Shown: piece after piece, positions 12,960-19,619 of the stretch
How positions within the stretch are numbered: position 1 is the stretch's first letter
Layout: every line of letters begins with the position of its first letter
Source: a virus
Virus record (IMG/VR): IMGVR_UViG_3300043137_000163
Span: 1-21,178 of that record
DNA length: 21,178 nt
Strand: one strand, 5' to 3'
The notes under the pieces: model-generated
Databases searched by the model: none
Told to the model about the DNA's origin: nothing
Seen by the model: only the letters and a program-made list of their open reading frames with translations
Position numbers and translations under genes: made by a program

Positions 12960-14018
12960 ATGGGTCTAATGGACAAACTAAAAAAGAATTCGAAAATCGA
13001 ATACACTGCGGTGTTGGAAGATTCGAAGTTCTTTGGCGCAAAGGATATGATTACCACATCAGTTCCTATGATTAACGTTGCGTTGAGTGGCAAACTTGAT
13101 GGTGGACTTACACCAGGACTTACAGTCTTGGCCGGTCCATCTAAACACTTTAAAACTGCATTCTCTTTGCTAATGGCAAAGGCTTATATGGACAAGTATC
13201 CTGATGCAGTTATGTTATTTTATGATTCTGAATTTGGTACACCACAAGCCTACTTCGATTCATTCGGTATTGATACCTCACGAGTATTGCACACACCAAT
13301 CACTGACGTCGAGCAACTTAAGTTTGACGTTGTTGGTCAATTGAATAACCTTGAGCGTGGCGAAAAAGTTATCATCATCATTGACTCGATTGGTAACCTT
13401 GCTTCTAAGAAAGAATTGGAAGATACGTTGAATGAGAAGTCTGTTGCAGACATGTCTCGTGCTAAAGCGTTAAAAGGTTTGTTCCGTATGATTACACCAT
13501 ACTTGACATTGAAAGATGTACCAATGGTTGTAGTGAATCATACATACCAGGAAATGGGTCTATTCCCTAAGGCAATCGTTTCTGGTGGAACTGGTGTATA
13601 TTACTCAGCTGATACGATTTGGATTCTAGGTCGTCAGCAAGATAAAGATGGTACTGAGATTAAAGGTTACCACTTCATCATTAACGTAGAAAAATCTCGA
13701 TATGTTAAAGAAAAGTCTAAGATTCCTGTATCTGTTTCTTTCGACGGTGGCATTCAAAAGTATTCTGGCTTGCTTGATATTGCTTTGGCTGGTAACTTCG
13801 TCGTTAAACCTAATAACGGGTGGTATCAGAAAGTGGACCGAAACACAGGTGAGCTCGTGGGTACAAAAGTACGAGAGAAAGATACGCTCAATAAAGAATT
13901 CTGGCAAGACATTCTAGCCTCTGATGAATTCCAAAAGTATGTTACTGATAACTTCCTAATTGGCCATGCTGCCATGATGCAAGATAAGTATGAGGACATC
14001 GATGAAGATAACGAGTAA
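12960..14018 (+). CDS. uvsX: UvsX recombinase (RecA family)
   Basis: The 352-aa strand-exchange ATPase has a T4-style Walker A at residues 59-66 (GPSKHFKT), Walker B in KVIIIIDSIGNLASKK, and the motif VVVNHTYQ. UvsX coats single-stranded DNA and drives recombination-dependent replication and repair with UvsY and UvsW. The frame is open from a TTG at 12945, but GGAG at 12947-12950 lies nine bases ahead of the ATG at 12960, so the latter is chosen. The acidic C-terminus (KYEDIDEDNE) is typical. It has its own promoter and overlaps the following small gene. Codons in about 13840-13900 differ from the rest of the gene. Confidence 0.95.
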   Translation: MGLMDKLKKNSKIEYTAVLEDSKFFGAKDMITTSVPMINVALSGKLDGGLTPGLTVLAGPSKHFKTAFSLLMAKAYMDKYPDAVMLFYDSEFGTPQAYFDSFGIDTSRVLHTPITDVEQLKFDVVGQLNNLERGEKVIIIIDSIGNLASKKELEDTLNEKSVADMSRAKALKGLFRMITPYLTLKDVPMVVVNHTYQEMGLFPKAIVSGGTGVYYSADTIWILGRQQDKDGTEIKGYHFIINVEKSRYVKEKSKIPVSVSFDGGIQKYSGLLDIALAGNFVVKPNNGWYQKVDRNTGELVGTKVREKDTLNKEFWQDILASDEFQKYVTDNFLIGHAAMMQDKYEDIDEDNE

Positions 14019-14340
14019 CTCTTACTCCTTCGTTGAAAATGCCACCGTCAATGACGAGTGGCATGTAAAAGTCAATGAAGGTATGTTCAAAGATGTCGTA
14101 TACAAATACGGTAAAATACAAGTAAAAGAAAAAGATGAAGAAGCTTTATTGAGTTTTCAATTTAAGGTAATAGATCTACCTGAACATCTAGATGAAGATG
14201 AACTAAACTCTAGTGTAGACTTTATGGACTTGCTAGGTGACATTCTTACTCATGTAATTGAAGACTCACTTGAAACTGGAAAATTTAAATTAGGTAATGA
14301 TGATAAACCAACTGATTCTGAATCAACTGTGTACGAATGA
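14002..14340 (+). CDS. Conserved small protein between uvsX and 41, 112 aa
   Basis: GAGGA at 13992-13996 lies five bases from the ATG at 14002, which is preferred over the upstream in-frame ATG at 13990. The protein begins MKITSNSYSFVENATVNDEW and contains VYKYGKIQVKEKDEEALLSFQFKV and an acidic C-terminal half (LPEHLDEDELN, LLGDILTHVIEDSLE). From memory, similar proteins occur at the same position in T4-like cyanophages, suggesting a link to recombination or helicase function. No enzymatic motif is visible; acidity could reflect protein binding. It overlaps uvsX by 17 bases and gene 41 by about 40, so the three genes are tightly coupled. Confidence 0.75.
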   Translation: MKITSNSYSFVENATVNDEWHVKVNEGMFKDVVYKYGKIQVKEKDEEALLSFQFKVIDLPEHLDEDELNSSVDFMDLLGDILTHVIEDSLETGKFKLGNDDKPTDSESTVYE

Positions 14341-15682
14341 AGAATACACACGAAGAGCAATTCCATTCCTCAAAGACGAGTACTTTGAGCGTGGTGAGAA
14401 ATTACTCTTCGCTGTGGTTTCACGATTTGTCGAAACATATAATGTTGTTCCAACTGAAGCAGCATTAAAGATTGAACTGCAAAAGATTCCAAACGTACCG
14501 AATGAAATCTTTGACCAAGTTCATCAAGCATATCGTGCAGACCCAGTTGATATGGAATGGATGCTTAAACAAACTGAAAAGTTTTGCCAAGATCGTTCAA
14601 TCTATCTTGCCATCATGGAGTCTATTCAGATTATTGATGGCAAGCATAAAGAACTAAGCAACAATGCAATTCCCGACATATTATCTAAGGCCCTTGGTGT
14701 CAGTTTTGACACTAACATCGGGCATGATTACATCGATAACTCTGATGACCGATATGATTTTTATCACAAAGTCGAAGGAAGACTGCCCTTTGATCTTGAT
14801 TACTTCAACAAGATCACCAAAGGTGGATTGCCAAATAAGACGCTAAACATTATCCTTGCTGGTACAGGTGTTGGTAAGTCTTTATTCATGTGTCATATGG
14901 CAGGTGCCACTCTTACTCAAGGTAAGAATGTGCTATACATAACTATGGAAATGGCCGAGGAACGTATTGCTGAACGTATTGATGCCAACCTAATGAACAT
15001 CCCAGTTGATCAATTGGAATCATTGCCGAAAGCCGTATACGACCAGAAGATTCAAAAGATCGCTCAGAAGAATATTGGTAAATTGATTGTTAAAGAGTAT
15101 CCAACTGGAGCGGCCCACGTTGGTCACTTCAGAGCGTTACTAAATGAACTTAAACTTAAAAAGAATTTTAAGCCGGATATCATCTTTATCGATTACCTCA
15201 ATATTTGCGCTTCTTCGCGAATTAAAGGACTCGGCGGTTCAGTCAATACATACTCATATGTTAAGGCGATCGCAGAAGAAATGCGTGGCTTGGCAGTTGA
15301 AACAGGCGTCCCAGTTGTATCCGCAACGCAGACCACACGATCAGGATTCTCAAATACAGACGTGGGCCTTGAAGATACTTCAGAATCGTTCGGTCTCCCA
15401 GCGACAGCCGACTTCATGTTTGCCGTTATCTCGACGGAAGAACTTGAAAAGCTCGGTCAAGTCATGGTCAAACAATTGAAGAATCGATATAACGATCCAA
15501 CATCAAACAAACGATTCATCGTTGGTATTGATAGATCACGTATGAAATTGTATGATGTAGAACCATCAGCACAATCTCTAATCAATGACTCGGCTCATGT
15601 GCCTGATGCTAAAGAGGATAAACCTCTAAACACATTTGGAACTCGTGAACGTAAAGACTTTGGAAATTTTAGTTATGAGTAA
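14300..15682 (+). CDS. 41: Replicative DNA helicase gp41 (DnaB-like)
   Basis: The 460-aa protein aligns with T4 gp41. It has an N-terminal helical domain (DEYFERGEKLLF), a linker, then the RecA-like motor with Walker A GTGVGKS at about 188-194, ITMEMAEERIAERIDANLM, Walker B in FKPDIIFIDYLNIC, LKLKKNF, and ESFGLPATADFMFAVI. It unwinds DNA 5'-3' at the fork as a hexamer and works with a primase. Two ATGs, 14297 and 14300, are adjacent; AGG at 14292-14294 is better spaced for the second, which also matches the T4 N-terminus length. The 15190-15450 stretch uses rarer codons. The stop overlaps the next gene by eight bases. Confidence 0.96.
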   Translation: MINQLILNQLCTNEEYTRRAIPFLKDEYFERGEKLLFAVVSRFVETYNVVPTEAALKIELQKIPNVPNEIFDQVHQAYRADPVDMEWMLKQTEKFCQDRSIYLAIMESIQIIDGKHKELSNNAIPDILSKALGVSFDTNIGHDYIDNSDDRYDFYHKVEGRLPFDLDYFNKITKGGLPNKTLNIILAGTGVGKSLFMCHMAGATLTQGKNVLYITMEMAEERIAERIDANLMNIPVDQLESLPKAVYDQKIQKIAQKNIGKLIVKEYPTGAAHVGHFRALLNELKLKKNFKPDIIFIDYLNICASSRIKGLGGSVNTYSYVKAIAEEMRGLAVETGVPVVSATQTTRSGFSNTDVGLEDTSESFGLPATADFMFAVISTEELEKLGQVMVKQLKNRYNDPTSNKRFIVGIDRSRMKLYDVEPSAQSLINDSAHVPDAKEDKPLNTFGTRERKDFGNFSYE

Positions 15683-15926
15683 AGACATTCAAAAGGTTGT
15701 CATCTTCTATACGGATGGCACATTTACAGAAATTGGCAATGTACAAAAGGTACAAGAGTTTGGTGATAGACCAATTACACCTGATTGGTTTTCATCCATC
15801 AGACGACCATGTTACAAATGTGGTATTGATTTAAACAATACATCTGGTTCATGTGGAAACATTGATGGCTTTTGTCCAAGCGGCCGAGGGTTTCCACCAA
15901 TTAATCCAGGCGCTGTACAGGATTGA
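15675..15926 (+). CDS. Small putative zinc-ribbon protein, 83 aa
   Basis: The ATG at 15675 overlaps the gene 41 stop. After a short beta-rich half (VVIFYTDGTFTEIGNVQ) the protein has a four-Cys pattern: C46-x2-C49-x10-C60-x6-C67 (PCYKCG, then SCGNIDGFC). This looks like a zinc-binding ribbon, followed by a Pro/Gly-rich tail (GRGFPPINPG). No known family is recognised. Position directly after the helicase could suggest a replication accessory role, but this is only context. AGGA in its last codons serves the next gene. Confidence 0.65.
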   Translation: MSKDIQKVVIFYTDGTFTEIGNVQKVQEFGDRPITPDWFSSIRRPCYKCGIDLNNTSGSCGNIDGFCPSGRGFPPINPGAVQD

Positions 15927-15927
15927 T

Positions 15928-16200
15928 ATGAAACTAGAAGTTGTAATGTGTCATGCTTCATTGATGGCAATGTTATTAGTGCCAGAACAGTTTGCAAAAG
16001 CTGTTACTAGTTATGAATCAACATCGCCTGATATGACTTGCGAAGGCTTCAATGGCTATATGGAAGTCAAAGTAAAATTTATGATTAAAGATCTTGACGC
16101 CTTTAATACGCTTTGGAAGAATTCGTATATATTTCCAAGTGATAGAAACAAATGGTATCACGCAGTTAAGCAAGGAATGTTAGCATGTTCACAGAATTAA
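15928..16200 (+). CDS. Hypothetical protein, 90 aa
   Basis: The ATG at 15928 is one base after the previous stop and five bases after AGGA (15919-15922), so this start is preferred over upstream extensions. The product begins MKLEVVMCHASLMAMLLVPEQ, continues with a short central part (YESTSPDMTCEGFNGYMEVK) and ends with an amphipathic, aromatic-rich segment (LWKNSYIF, KWYHAVKQGM). The hydrophobic N-terminal run is too short and mixed for a clear membrane segment. No family is recognised. AAGGA at 16172-16176 inside its end serves the following gene. Confidence 0.6.
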   Translation: MKLEVVMCHASLMAMLLVPEQFAKAVTSYESTSPDMTCEGFNGYMEVKVKFMIKDLDAFNTLWKNSYIFPSDRNKWYHAVKQGMLACSQN

Positions 16201-16406
16201 GTAAAGGTTGCGATAAAGAATGCAGATTCATTGAAGGATTTGCAATGACAACGGCAATGTACTTCACACCAGTATATGATAAGAATGGTGTGAATATTAA
16301 CCCTGATGGAAACATTACAAGACGTAATGTTAGTTGTGTCACTTGTCATAAGAAGTGGACTGCAACAACTCAGTTTGGAGATACAGAATATGAGCAGAAA
16401 ATATAA
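16185..16406 (+). CDS. Small putative metal-binding protein, 73 aa
   Basis: The ATG at 16185 overlaps the previous gene and lies eight bases after AAGGA. The protein has two Cys pairs, C9-x3-C13 (GCDKEC) and C51-x2-C54 followed by H55 (CVTCHKKW). The intervening 37 residues (FIEGFAMTTAMYFTPVYDKN and beyond) are beta-like. The arrangement is compatible with a zinc-ribbon fold but spacing is irregular. The CVTCHKKW segment resembles the C-terminal knuckle of ribbon proteins. Function unknown; it overlaps the next gene by 17 bases. Confidence 0.6.
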   Translation: MFTELSKGCDKECRFIEGFAMTTAMYFTPVYDKNGVNINPDGNITRRNVSCVTCHKKWTATTQFGDTEYEQKI

Positions 16407-16545
16407 GGTATGCTATTACACAAATAGCAATGAAAGTAGTGTAACTACAAAGGTCTTTGAGTCTTATGAGGAAGCAATCAAATTTGCTGATAAGGTTCCA
16501 ACTGGTGATGTTTTAGAAATTAAGAGGATTGAAAATGGAAGTTAA
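16390..16545 (+). CDS. Small hypothetical protein, 51 aa
   Basis: The ATG at 16390 lies nine bases after GGAG (16377-16380) and inside the end of the previous gene. The protein is MSRKYKVCYYTNSNESSVTT followed by KVFESYEEAIKFADKVPTGD and a short strand. A strand, an acidic helix (SYEEAIKFADKV) and a final strand suggest a small alpha/beta unit like many phage-encoded host-interaction peptides. No family is recognised. The AAGAGGA ribosome binding site of thyX is within its last codons. Confidence 0.6.
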   Translation: MSRKYKVCYYTNSNESSVTTKVFESYEEAIKFADKVPTGDVLEIKRIENGS

Positions 16546-17209
16546 ATTAGTATCATATAGTAAACCATCACGTGAGTTTTATTCAGAAGGTCTTTTAGAT
16601 GTTCAGGATTTGATTGCCTTTTGTGCACGTGTATCAAATCCATCTAATCAATTGAATGCAGGCACTGCAGATAAGCTTATTCGTTATTTGATTAAGCACC
16701 AACATTGGTCACCATTAGAAATGGTTTCTGCTTGTATTGAGATTGAAACGACACGTGATATTGCTCGTCAAATTTTACGTCATCGTTCATTCTCATTCCA
16801 AGAGTTCTCACAACGATATGCAGATCCAACTAAAGACTTAGATTTTGTACTTCGTGAAGCACGCTTGCAGGATACAAAGAATCGTCAGAATTCTATTGAG
16901 ACTGATGATGTTGAATTGCAAGTTTGGTGGGATGCTAAACAAAAGTTCTTAATTGATTATGTTCGTGAAACGTATGCTCAAGCGATTGAAAAGGGTATTG
17001 CTAAAGAACAAGCACGTTCAATCTTACCAGAAGGTAATACTGTAAGCCGTATGTACATGAATGGTACATTGCGTTCTTGGATTCACTTTATTCAATTGCG
17101 TGCTGGTAATGGTACTCAAAAAGAACACCGTGAAGTAGCATTAGCATGTGCTAAAGTTATTGCTGAAATCTTCCCAATGGCTACAGAGTTAGTTACATGC
17201 GAATCTTAA
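16535..17209 (+). CDS. thyX: Flavin-dependent thymidylate synthase ThyX
   Basis: The 224-aa protein carries the ThyX signature RHRxxSxxxxSxR exactly, as RHRSFSFQEFSQR at residues 82-94. It also has the flavin/nucleotide-binding blocks HQHWSPLEM and LRSWIHFIQLRAGNGTQKEHREVA. ThyX methylates dUMP to dTMP using FAD and NADPH and releases tetrahydrofolate. The ATG at 16535 follows AAGAGGA by six bases and is preferred over the TTG at 16529. It replaces the T4 td enzyme in function. dUMP would come partly from the dCMP deaminase at 10067. Its stop overlaps the epimerase start. Confidence 0.96.
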   Translation: MEVKLVSYSKPSREFYSEGLLDVQDLIAFCARVSNPSNQLNAGTADKLIRYLIKHQHWSPLEMVSACIEIETTRDIARQILRHRSFSFQEFSQRYADPTKDLDFVLREARLQDTKNRQNSIETDDVELQVWWDAKQKFLIDYVRETYAQAIEKGIAKEQARSILPEGNTVSRMYMNGTLRSWIHFIQLRAGNGTQKEHREVALACAKVIAEIFPMATELVTCES

Positions 17210-18165
17210 TCACAGGAGGCTTAGGCCTTATTGGACATAATGTTGTTAAGAGATTGAAAGCCAATCATGATCTATTGATCGTTGATACCATGACTAATTA
17301 TGGTATCATCCCTCAAGATCAAATGACCTACTTGTTCAATCAACGATTGCAAAAGATTGAAACACCGCGTGATCCATTGAATATTCGTGTGGTGGACATT
17401 GCTGATCGTCAGGTGATGCGTGAAATCTACAAAGATTTTAAACCTGAGATTGTTATGCACTTAGCAAGCTTTCCTCGTCAAAAGGTTGTTAATGCTAACC
17501 CTCAACTTGGCTCAAAGACTATGTCAGAAGGTTTGTTAAACCTATGTGAATTGTCTGAAGAGTTTAAAGTAGAGAAGTTCTTATACATTAGTTCATCAAT
17601 GGTATATGGCGAATTTACTCATTGTATTAAAGAAGATGAACCATGCTATCCAGAAGGTCAGTATGGAATTATGAAACTTGCAGGAGAATGGCTTGTTAAA
17701 GATTATGCTCGTCGTAACGCTTTTAGTTACACTATTATACGCCCCAGTGCTGTATACGGTGAACTCGACGTGGAAGATCGAGTCATCTCTAAGTTCTTAC
17801 TAACAGCAATGCGTGGTGGAACACTAAAGGTTAATGGCATTAAAGAAGTGTTAGACTTCACGTATGTTGAAGATGCTGCTGATGGAATTGTTGCTGCTAC
17901 ACTAAGTGAGAACACTCATAACAAAACTTACAACATTACTAAAAGTCATAGCGTAAGTTTGTATGATGCTGCTGAGATGGCTGTCAAACTTGCAGGTAAA
18001 GGTGACATTGAAGTTCGTGATAAAGATGCAGACTTTCCAAGTCGTGGTGCATTAGATATCTCAGCTGCTCGTCGAGACTTTGGATATGATCCAAAAGTAG
18101 ACGTTGAAGAAGGCTTTGAAAAGTATTACTTTTGGTTAAAGAATTCTTCTTACTTTAACAAATAA
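17197..18165 (+). CDS. NAD-dependent nucleotide-sugar epimerase/dehydratase (extended SDR)
   Basis: The 322-aa protein is an extended short-chain dehydrogenase. It has the N-terminal GGLGLIG Rossmann motif (G7/G10/G13), the Asp-containing VDTMTNYG end of strand 2, ISSSMVYGE with the catalytic Ser region, and Y156-x3-K160 in QYGIMKLAGE. The C-terminal half has RPSAVYGE and DFTYVEDAADGI, typical of UDP-glucose 4-epimerase relatives. It could make a modified nucleotide sugar for surface or DNA glycosylation; the substrate cannot be read from sequence. It is coupled to thyX by a 13-base overlap and ends 20 bases before a strong terminator. A possible metabolic link to AGT is only inference. Confidence 0.88.
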   Translation: MRILITGGLGLIGHNVVKRLKANHDLLIVDTMTNYGIIPQDQMTYLFNQRLQKIETPRDPLNIRVVDIADRQVMREIYKDFKPEIVMHLASFPRQKVVNANPQLGSKTMSEGLLNLCELSEEFKVEKFLYISSSMVYGEFTHCIKEDEPCYPEGQYGIMKLAGEWLVKDYARRNAFSYTIIRPSAVYGELDVEDRVISKFLLTAMRGGTLKVNGIKEVLDFTYVEDAADGIVAATLSENTHNKTYNITKSHSVSLYDAAEMAVKLAGKGDIEVRDKDADFPSRGALDISAARRDFGYDPKVDVEEGFEKYYFWLKNSSYFNK

Positions 18166-18185
18166 AAACTGAATACTTTAGGTTT

Positions 18186-18227
18186 AAGTTTCAACTGTGT
18201 CTAAAATGATACAGTTGAAACTTTTTT
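18186..18227 (+). terminator. Strong intrinsic terminator after the epimerase gene
   Basis: A 16-base-pair stem pairs 18186-18201 with 18208-18223 (AAGTTTCAACTGT on the left arm; one G-U pair), closing a six-base TAAAAT loop. It is followed by a run of six T ending at 18227. It ends the long uvsX-to-epimerase transcript just ahead of a new promoter. Confidence 0.93.
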
Positions 18228-18238
18228 GCATTTAGCCC

Positions 18239-18267
18239 TGTACAACTACCCGCAAATGGTGTATAAT
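18239..18267 (+). promoter_or_regulatory. Promoter of the small-gene operon
   Basis: TGTACA (18239-18244), a 17-base spacer and TATAAT (18262-18267). CCCTGTACA and TATAATAGATC match the gene 43 and 8149 promoters, but the spacer is different and the hairpin is absent. The expected start is about 18274, giving a short leader with AAAGGAG before the ATG at 18298. Confidence 0.8.
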
Positions 18268-18297
18268 AGATCCATCAACAGTCAAAAAGGAGTTTAC

Positions 18298-18489
18298 ATG
18301 GCTAGGAAAAAAGTAGATGTAGTTACTATAGTAGACGGCGTAAAGGTTACTCAATGCGCTTATCGTGGTCCACGTAAGAATGAAGCAACATTTGATATTA
18401 ACAAGTCTAAGTACACAGTCTGGGTTCAAACAGTGAGCAAATACACACGTGGCTCTAATGGCGTTTTGGGGACTGTCGATCGTGGGTAA
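18298..18489 (+). CDS. Small basic hypothetical protein, 63 aa
   Basis: The ATG at 18298 has AAGGAG seven bases upstream and is the first gene after the terminator and promoter pair; the upstream open frame runs through the promoter and is ignored. The product begins MARKKVDVVTIVDGVKVTQ and contains YRGPRKNEATFDINKSKYTV and SKYTRGSNG. It is basic and beta-rich, suggesting a small nucleic-acid- or protein-binding unit. The MARKK start resembles that of the 64-aa protein at 3048 but the rest does not. Function unknown; probably an early gene. Confidence 0.75.
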   Translation: MARKKVDVVTIVDGVKVTQCAYRGPRKNEATFDINKSKYTVWVQTVSKYTRGSNGVLGTVDRG

Positions 18490-18490
18490 A

Positions 18491-18652
18491 ATGGCTGAAA
18501 TGCAATTAGAGATTGCTGAATACATTCGTGCTGGATATTGGCCTACTGATATCGAGAAACTTACAGGGTTTCCACTTGAGATGATTCTCGAAGTAGAAAC
18601 TGAATGCTACAAATTGACTAATCAACTTTTGACGGAGAACAACAATGACTAA
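18491..18652 (+). CDS. Small helical protein with possible HTH, 53 aa
   Basis: The ATG at 18491 is one base after the previous stop; upstream in-frame ATGs lie within the neighbouring gene. The protein is MAEMQLEIAEYIRAGYWPTD followed by IEKLTGFPLEMILEVETECY. The segment AEYIRAGYWPTDIEKLTGFP reads as a helix, a turn and a recognition-type helix, like the HTH of small regulators (I-x-x-G-x-x-x-x-x-I-x-x-L-x-G-x-x). At 53 aa it is close to the size of a bare HTH domain. The call is by eye only, and DNA binding is not certain. Confidence 0.65.
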   Translation: MAEMQLEIAEYIRAGYWPTDIEKLTGFPLEMILEVETECYKLTNQLLTENNND

Positions 18653-18959
18653 ACGCACAAGCACCGCATATGTTTTTACAGCAGATGTTAACTCAGTGAC
18701 TGACATGCATGCAATTGAAATTGTTCGTAAGACTGTTGCTACTTCAAATCGTATCTCTCGTCTTCACTATCAAAACAAATTGAAGTGGAATCCTAGTGCA
18801 ACAGATTTGATTGCTCCTAAACAACATCGTGTTGTATTGAAGCCACGTCTTGGTAAGAACAATCCTGCGTATGCTACTAAATACAAGAATCAATGGATTA
18901 AATCTATCAAAATGGAAGATGCAGTTCGTATTGATGTGTATGTTCATGCAAAGGACTAA
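18645..18959 (+). CDS. Basic hypothetical protein, 104 aa
   Basis: CGGAG at 18633-18637 lies seven bases before the ATG at 18645, which overlaps the previous stop region. The protein is basic: MTKRTSTAYVFTADVNSVTD, then EIVRKTVATSNRISRLHYQN, then KPRLGKNNPAYATKYKNQWI, ending VRIDVYVHAKD. Conserved-looking Arg and Lys positions suggest nucleic-acid contact. No family is recognised. Its last codons contain AAAGGA (18950-18955), the ribosome binding site of the next gene. Confidence 0.7.
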   Translation: MTKRTSTAYVFTADVNSVTDMHAIEIVRKTVATSNRISRLHYQNKLKWNPSATDLIAPKQHRVVLKPRLGKNNPAYATKYKNQWIKSIKMEDAVRIDVYVHAKD

Positions 18960-18960
18960 T

Positions 18961-19143
18961 ATGAATCCCAATGACTTTTACAAAAGCATCACCTACACGA
19001 TAGGAAGTCGCAAGAAACAAATTGCTATTCAGCAAACATTGAATTATCTACATGACCAGCAACTTGATATGATCGACGCAGCAGTCGATGCAAGTGATCT
19101 AAGTCAAGCAAAAGAATTGATTAACTATATTAAAAACAAGTGA
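18961..19143 (+). CDS. Small helical hypothetical protein, 60 aa
   Basis: The ATG at 18961 lies five bases after AAAGGA, directly behind the previous stop. The frame is open upstream inside the neighbour and that part is rejected. The product begins MNPNDFYKSITYTIGSRKKQ, then IAIQQTLNYLHDQQLDMIDA, then DASDLSQAKELINYIKNK. It is mostly helical with regularly spaced Leu and Ile, compatible with a small helical bundle. No family is recognised. Its TGA overlaps the ATG of the metallopeptidase by one base. Confidence 0.65.
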   Translation: MNPNDFYKSITYTIGSRKKQIAIQQTLNYLHDQQLDMIDAAVDASDLSQAKELINYIKNK

Positions 19144-19556
19144 TGATCTACATTAAGCCAAGTCCACTTCTCACTACTGAAAAACGTGAGATTTTGTATA
19201 ATGCTGCTAGTATTATTTTGAATGAATTGATGGGACGTAAACAAGGTCGAGTTACAGTGAACATTTCAGTCAAAGGTAAAGGTCTTGGAAAAGATGTAGA
19301 TGGTTATTGTCTTTGCATCGAAGAATATGATAATGGTAAACCAAAGGAAATTGATGTAGATATTCGAGGTGATAAAGGCGTTGATTTTGCTATCAAATGT
19401 TTAGCCCATGAATTAGTGCATGTCTGGCAAATGTGTACTGGTAGAATTGATGAACGAACGTATCATAAGACAAAAGATCACTATAACTCCTCTTGGGAAC
19501 GAGAGGCTAGGGAATTAGAGGAACCACTCTACAACCTTTGTATGAAAAATAGTTAA
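19143..19556 (+). CDS. HExxH zinc metallopeptidase-like protein
   Basis: The 137-aa protein has a zincin core: HELVH at residues 89-93 within LAHELVHVWQMCTG, and a downstream acidic candidate third ligand in SSWEREARELE (E119 or E121). A beta-rich N-terminal half (VTVNISVKG, CLCIEEYDNG, IDVDIRG) precedes it. The layout resembles small SprT-like or other compact gluzincin-type peptidases found in T4-like phages. Start choice is between GTG at 19140 and ATG at 19143; the ATG is preferred. It is the last gene before a strong terminator. The substrate is unknown; a role against a host protein is conceivable. Confidence 0.75.
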   Translation: MIYIKPSPLLTTEKREILYNAASIILNELMGRKQGRVTVNISVKGKGLGKDVDGYCLCIEEYDNGKPKEIDVDIRGDKGVDFAIKCLAHELVHVWQMCTGRIDERTYHKTKDHYNSSWEREARELEEPLYNLCMKNS

Positions 19557-19560
19557 AACG

Positions 19561-19588
19561 GGGCAGCATTAGCTGCCCTTAGTTTTTT
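19561..19588 (+). terminator. Intrinsic terminator closing the small-gene operon
   Basis: GGGCAGC (19561-19567) pairs with GCTGCCC (19572-19578) around ATTA, preceded by AAAACG and followed by TTAG and six T. The T run continues directly into a late promoter box. Confidence 0.93.
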
Positions 19589-19595
19589 ATAAATA
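19588..19595 (+). promoter_or_regulatory. T4-type late promoter (TATAAATA)
   Basis: A perfect TATAAATA sits in the gap before the gene at 19620. This is the known T4 late consensus read by the gp55 sigma factor with the sliding clamp. Transcription would start about 19601, leaving a leader of about 19 bases with GGA before the ATG. Confidence 0.85.
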
Positions 19596-19619
19596 GCAGT
19601 ATAGTTTAATGGAATAAAG

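Noticed and set aside
19190-19202. TATAAT-like box inside the metallopeptidase gene
   Set aside because: No acceptable -35 at 16-18 bases, no downstream gene before a terminator, and none of the shared promoter motifs.
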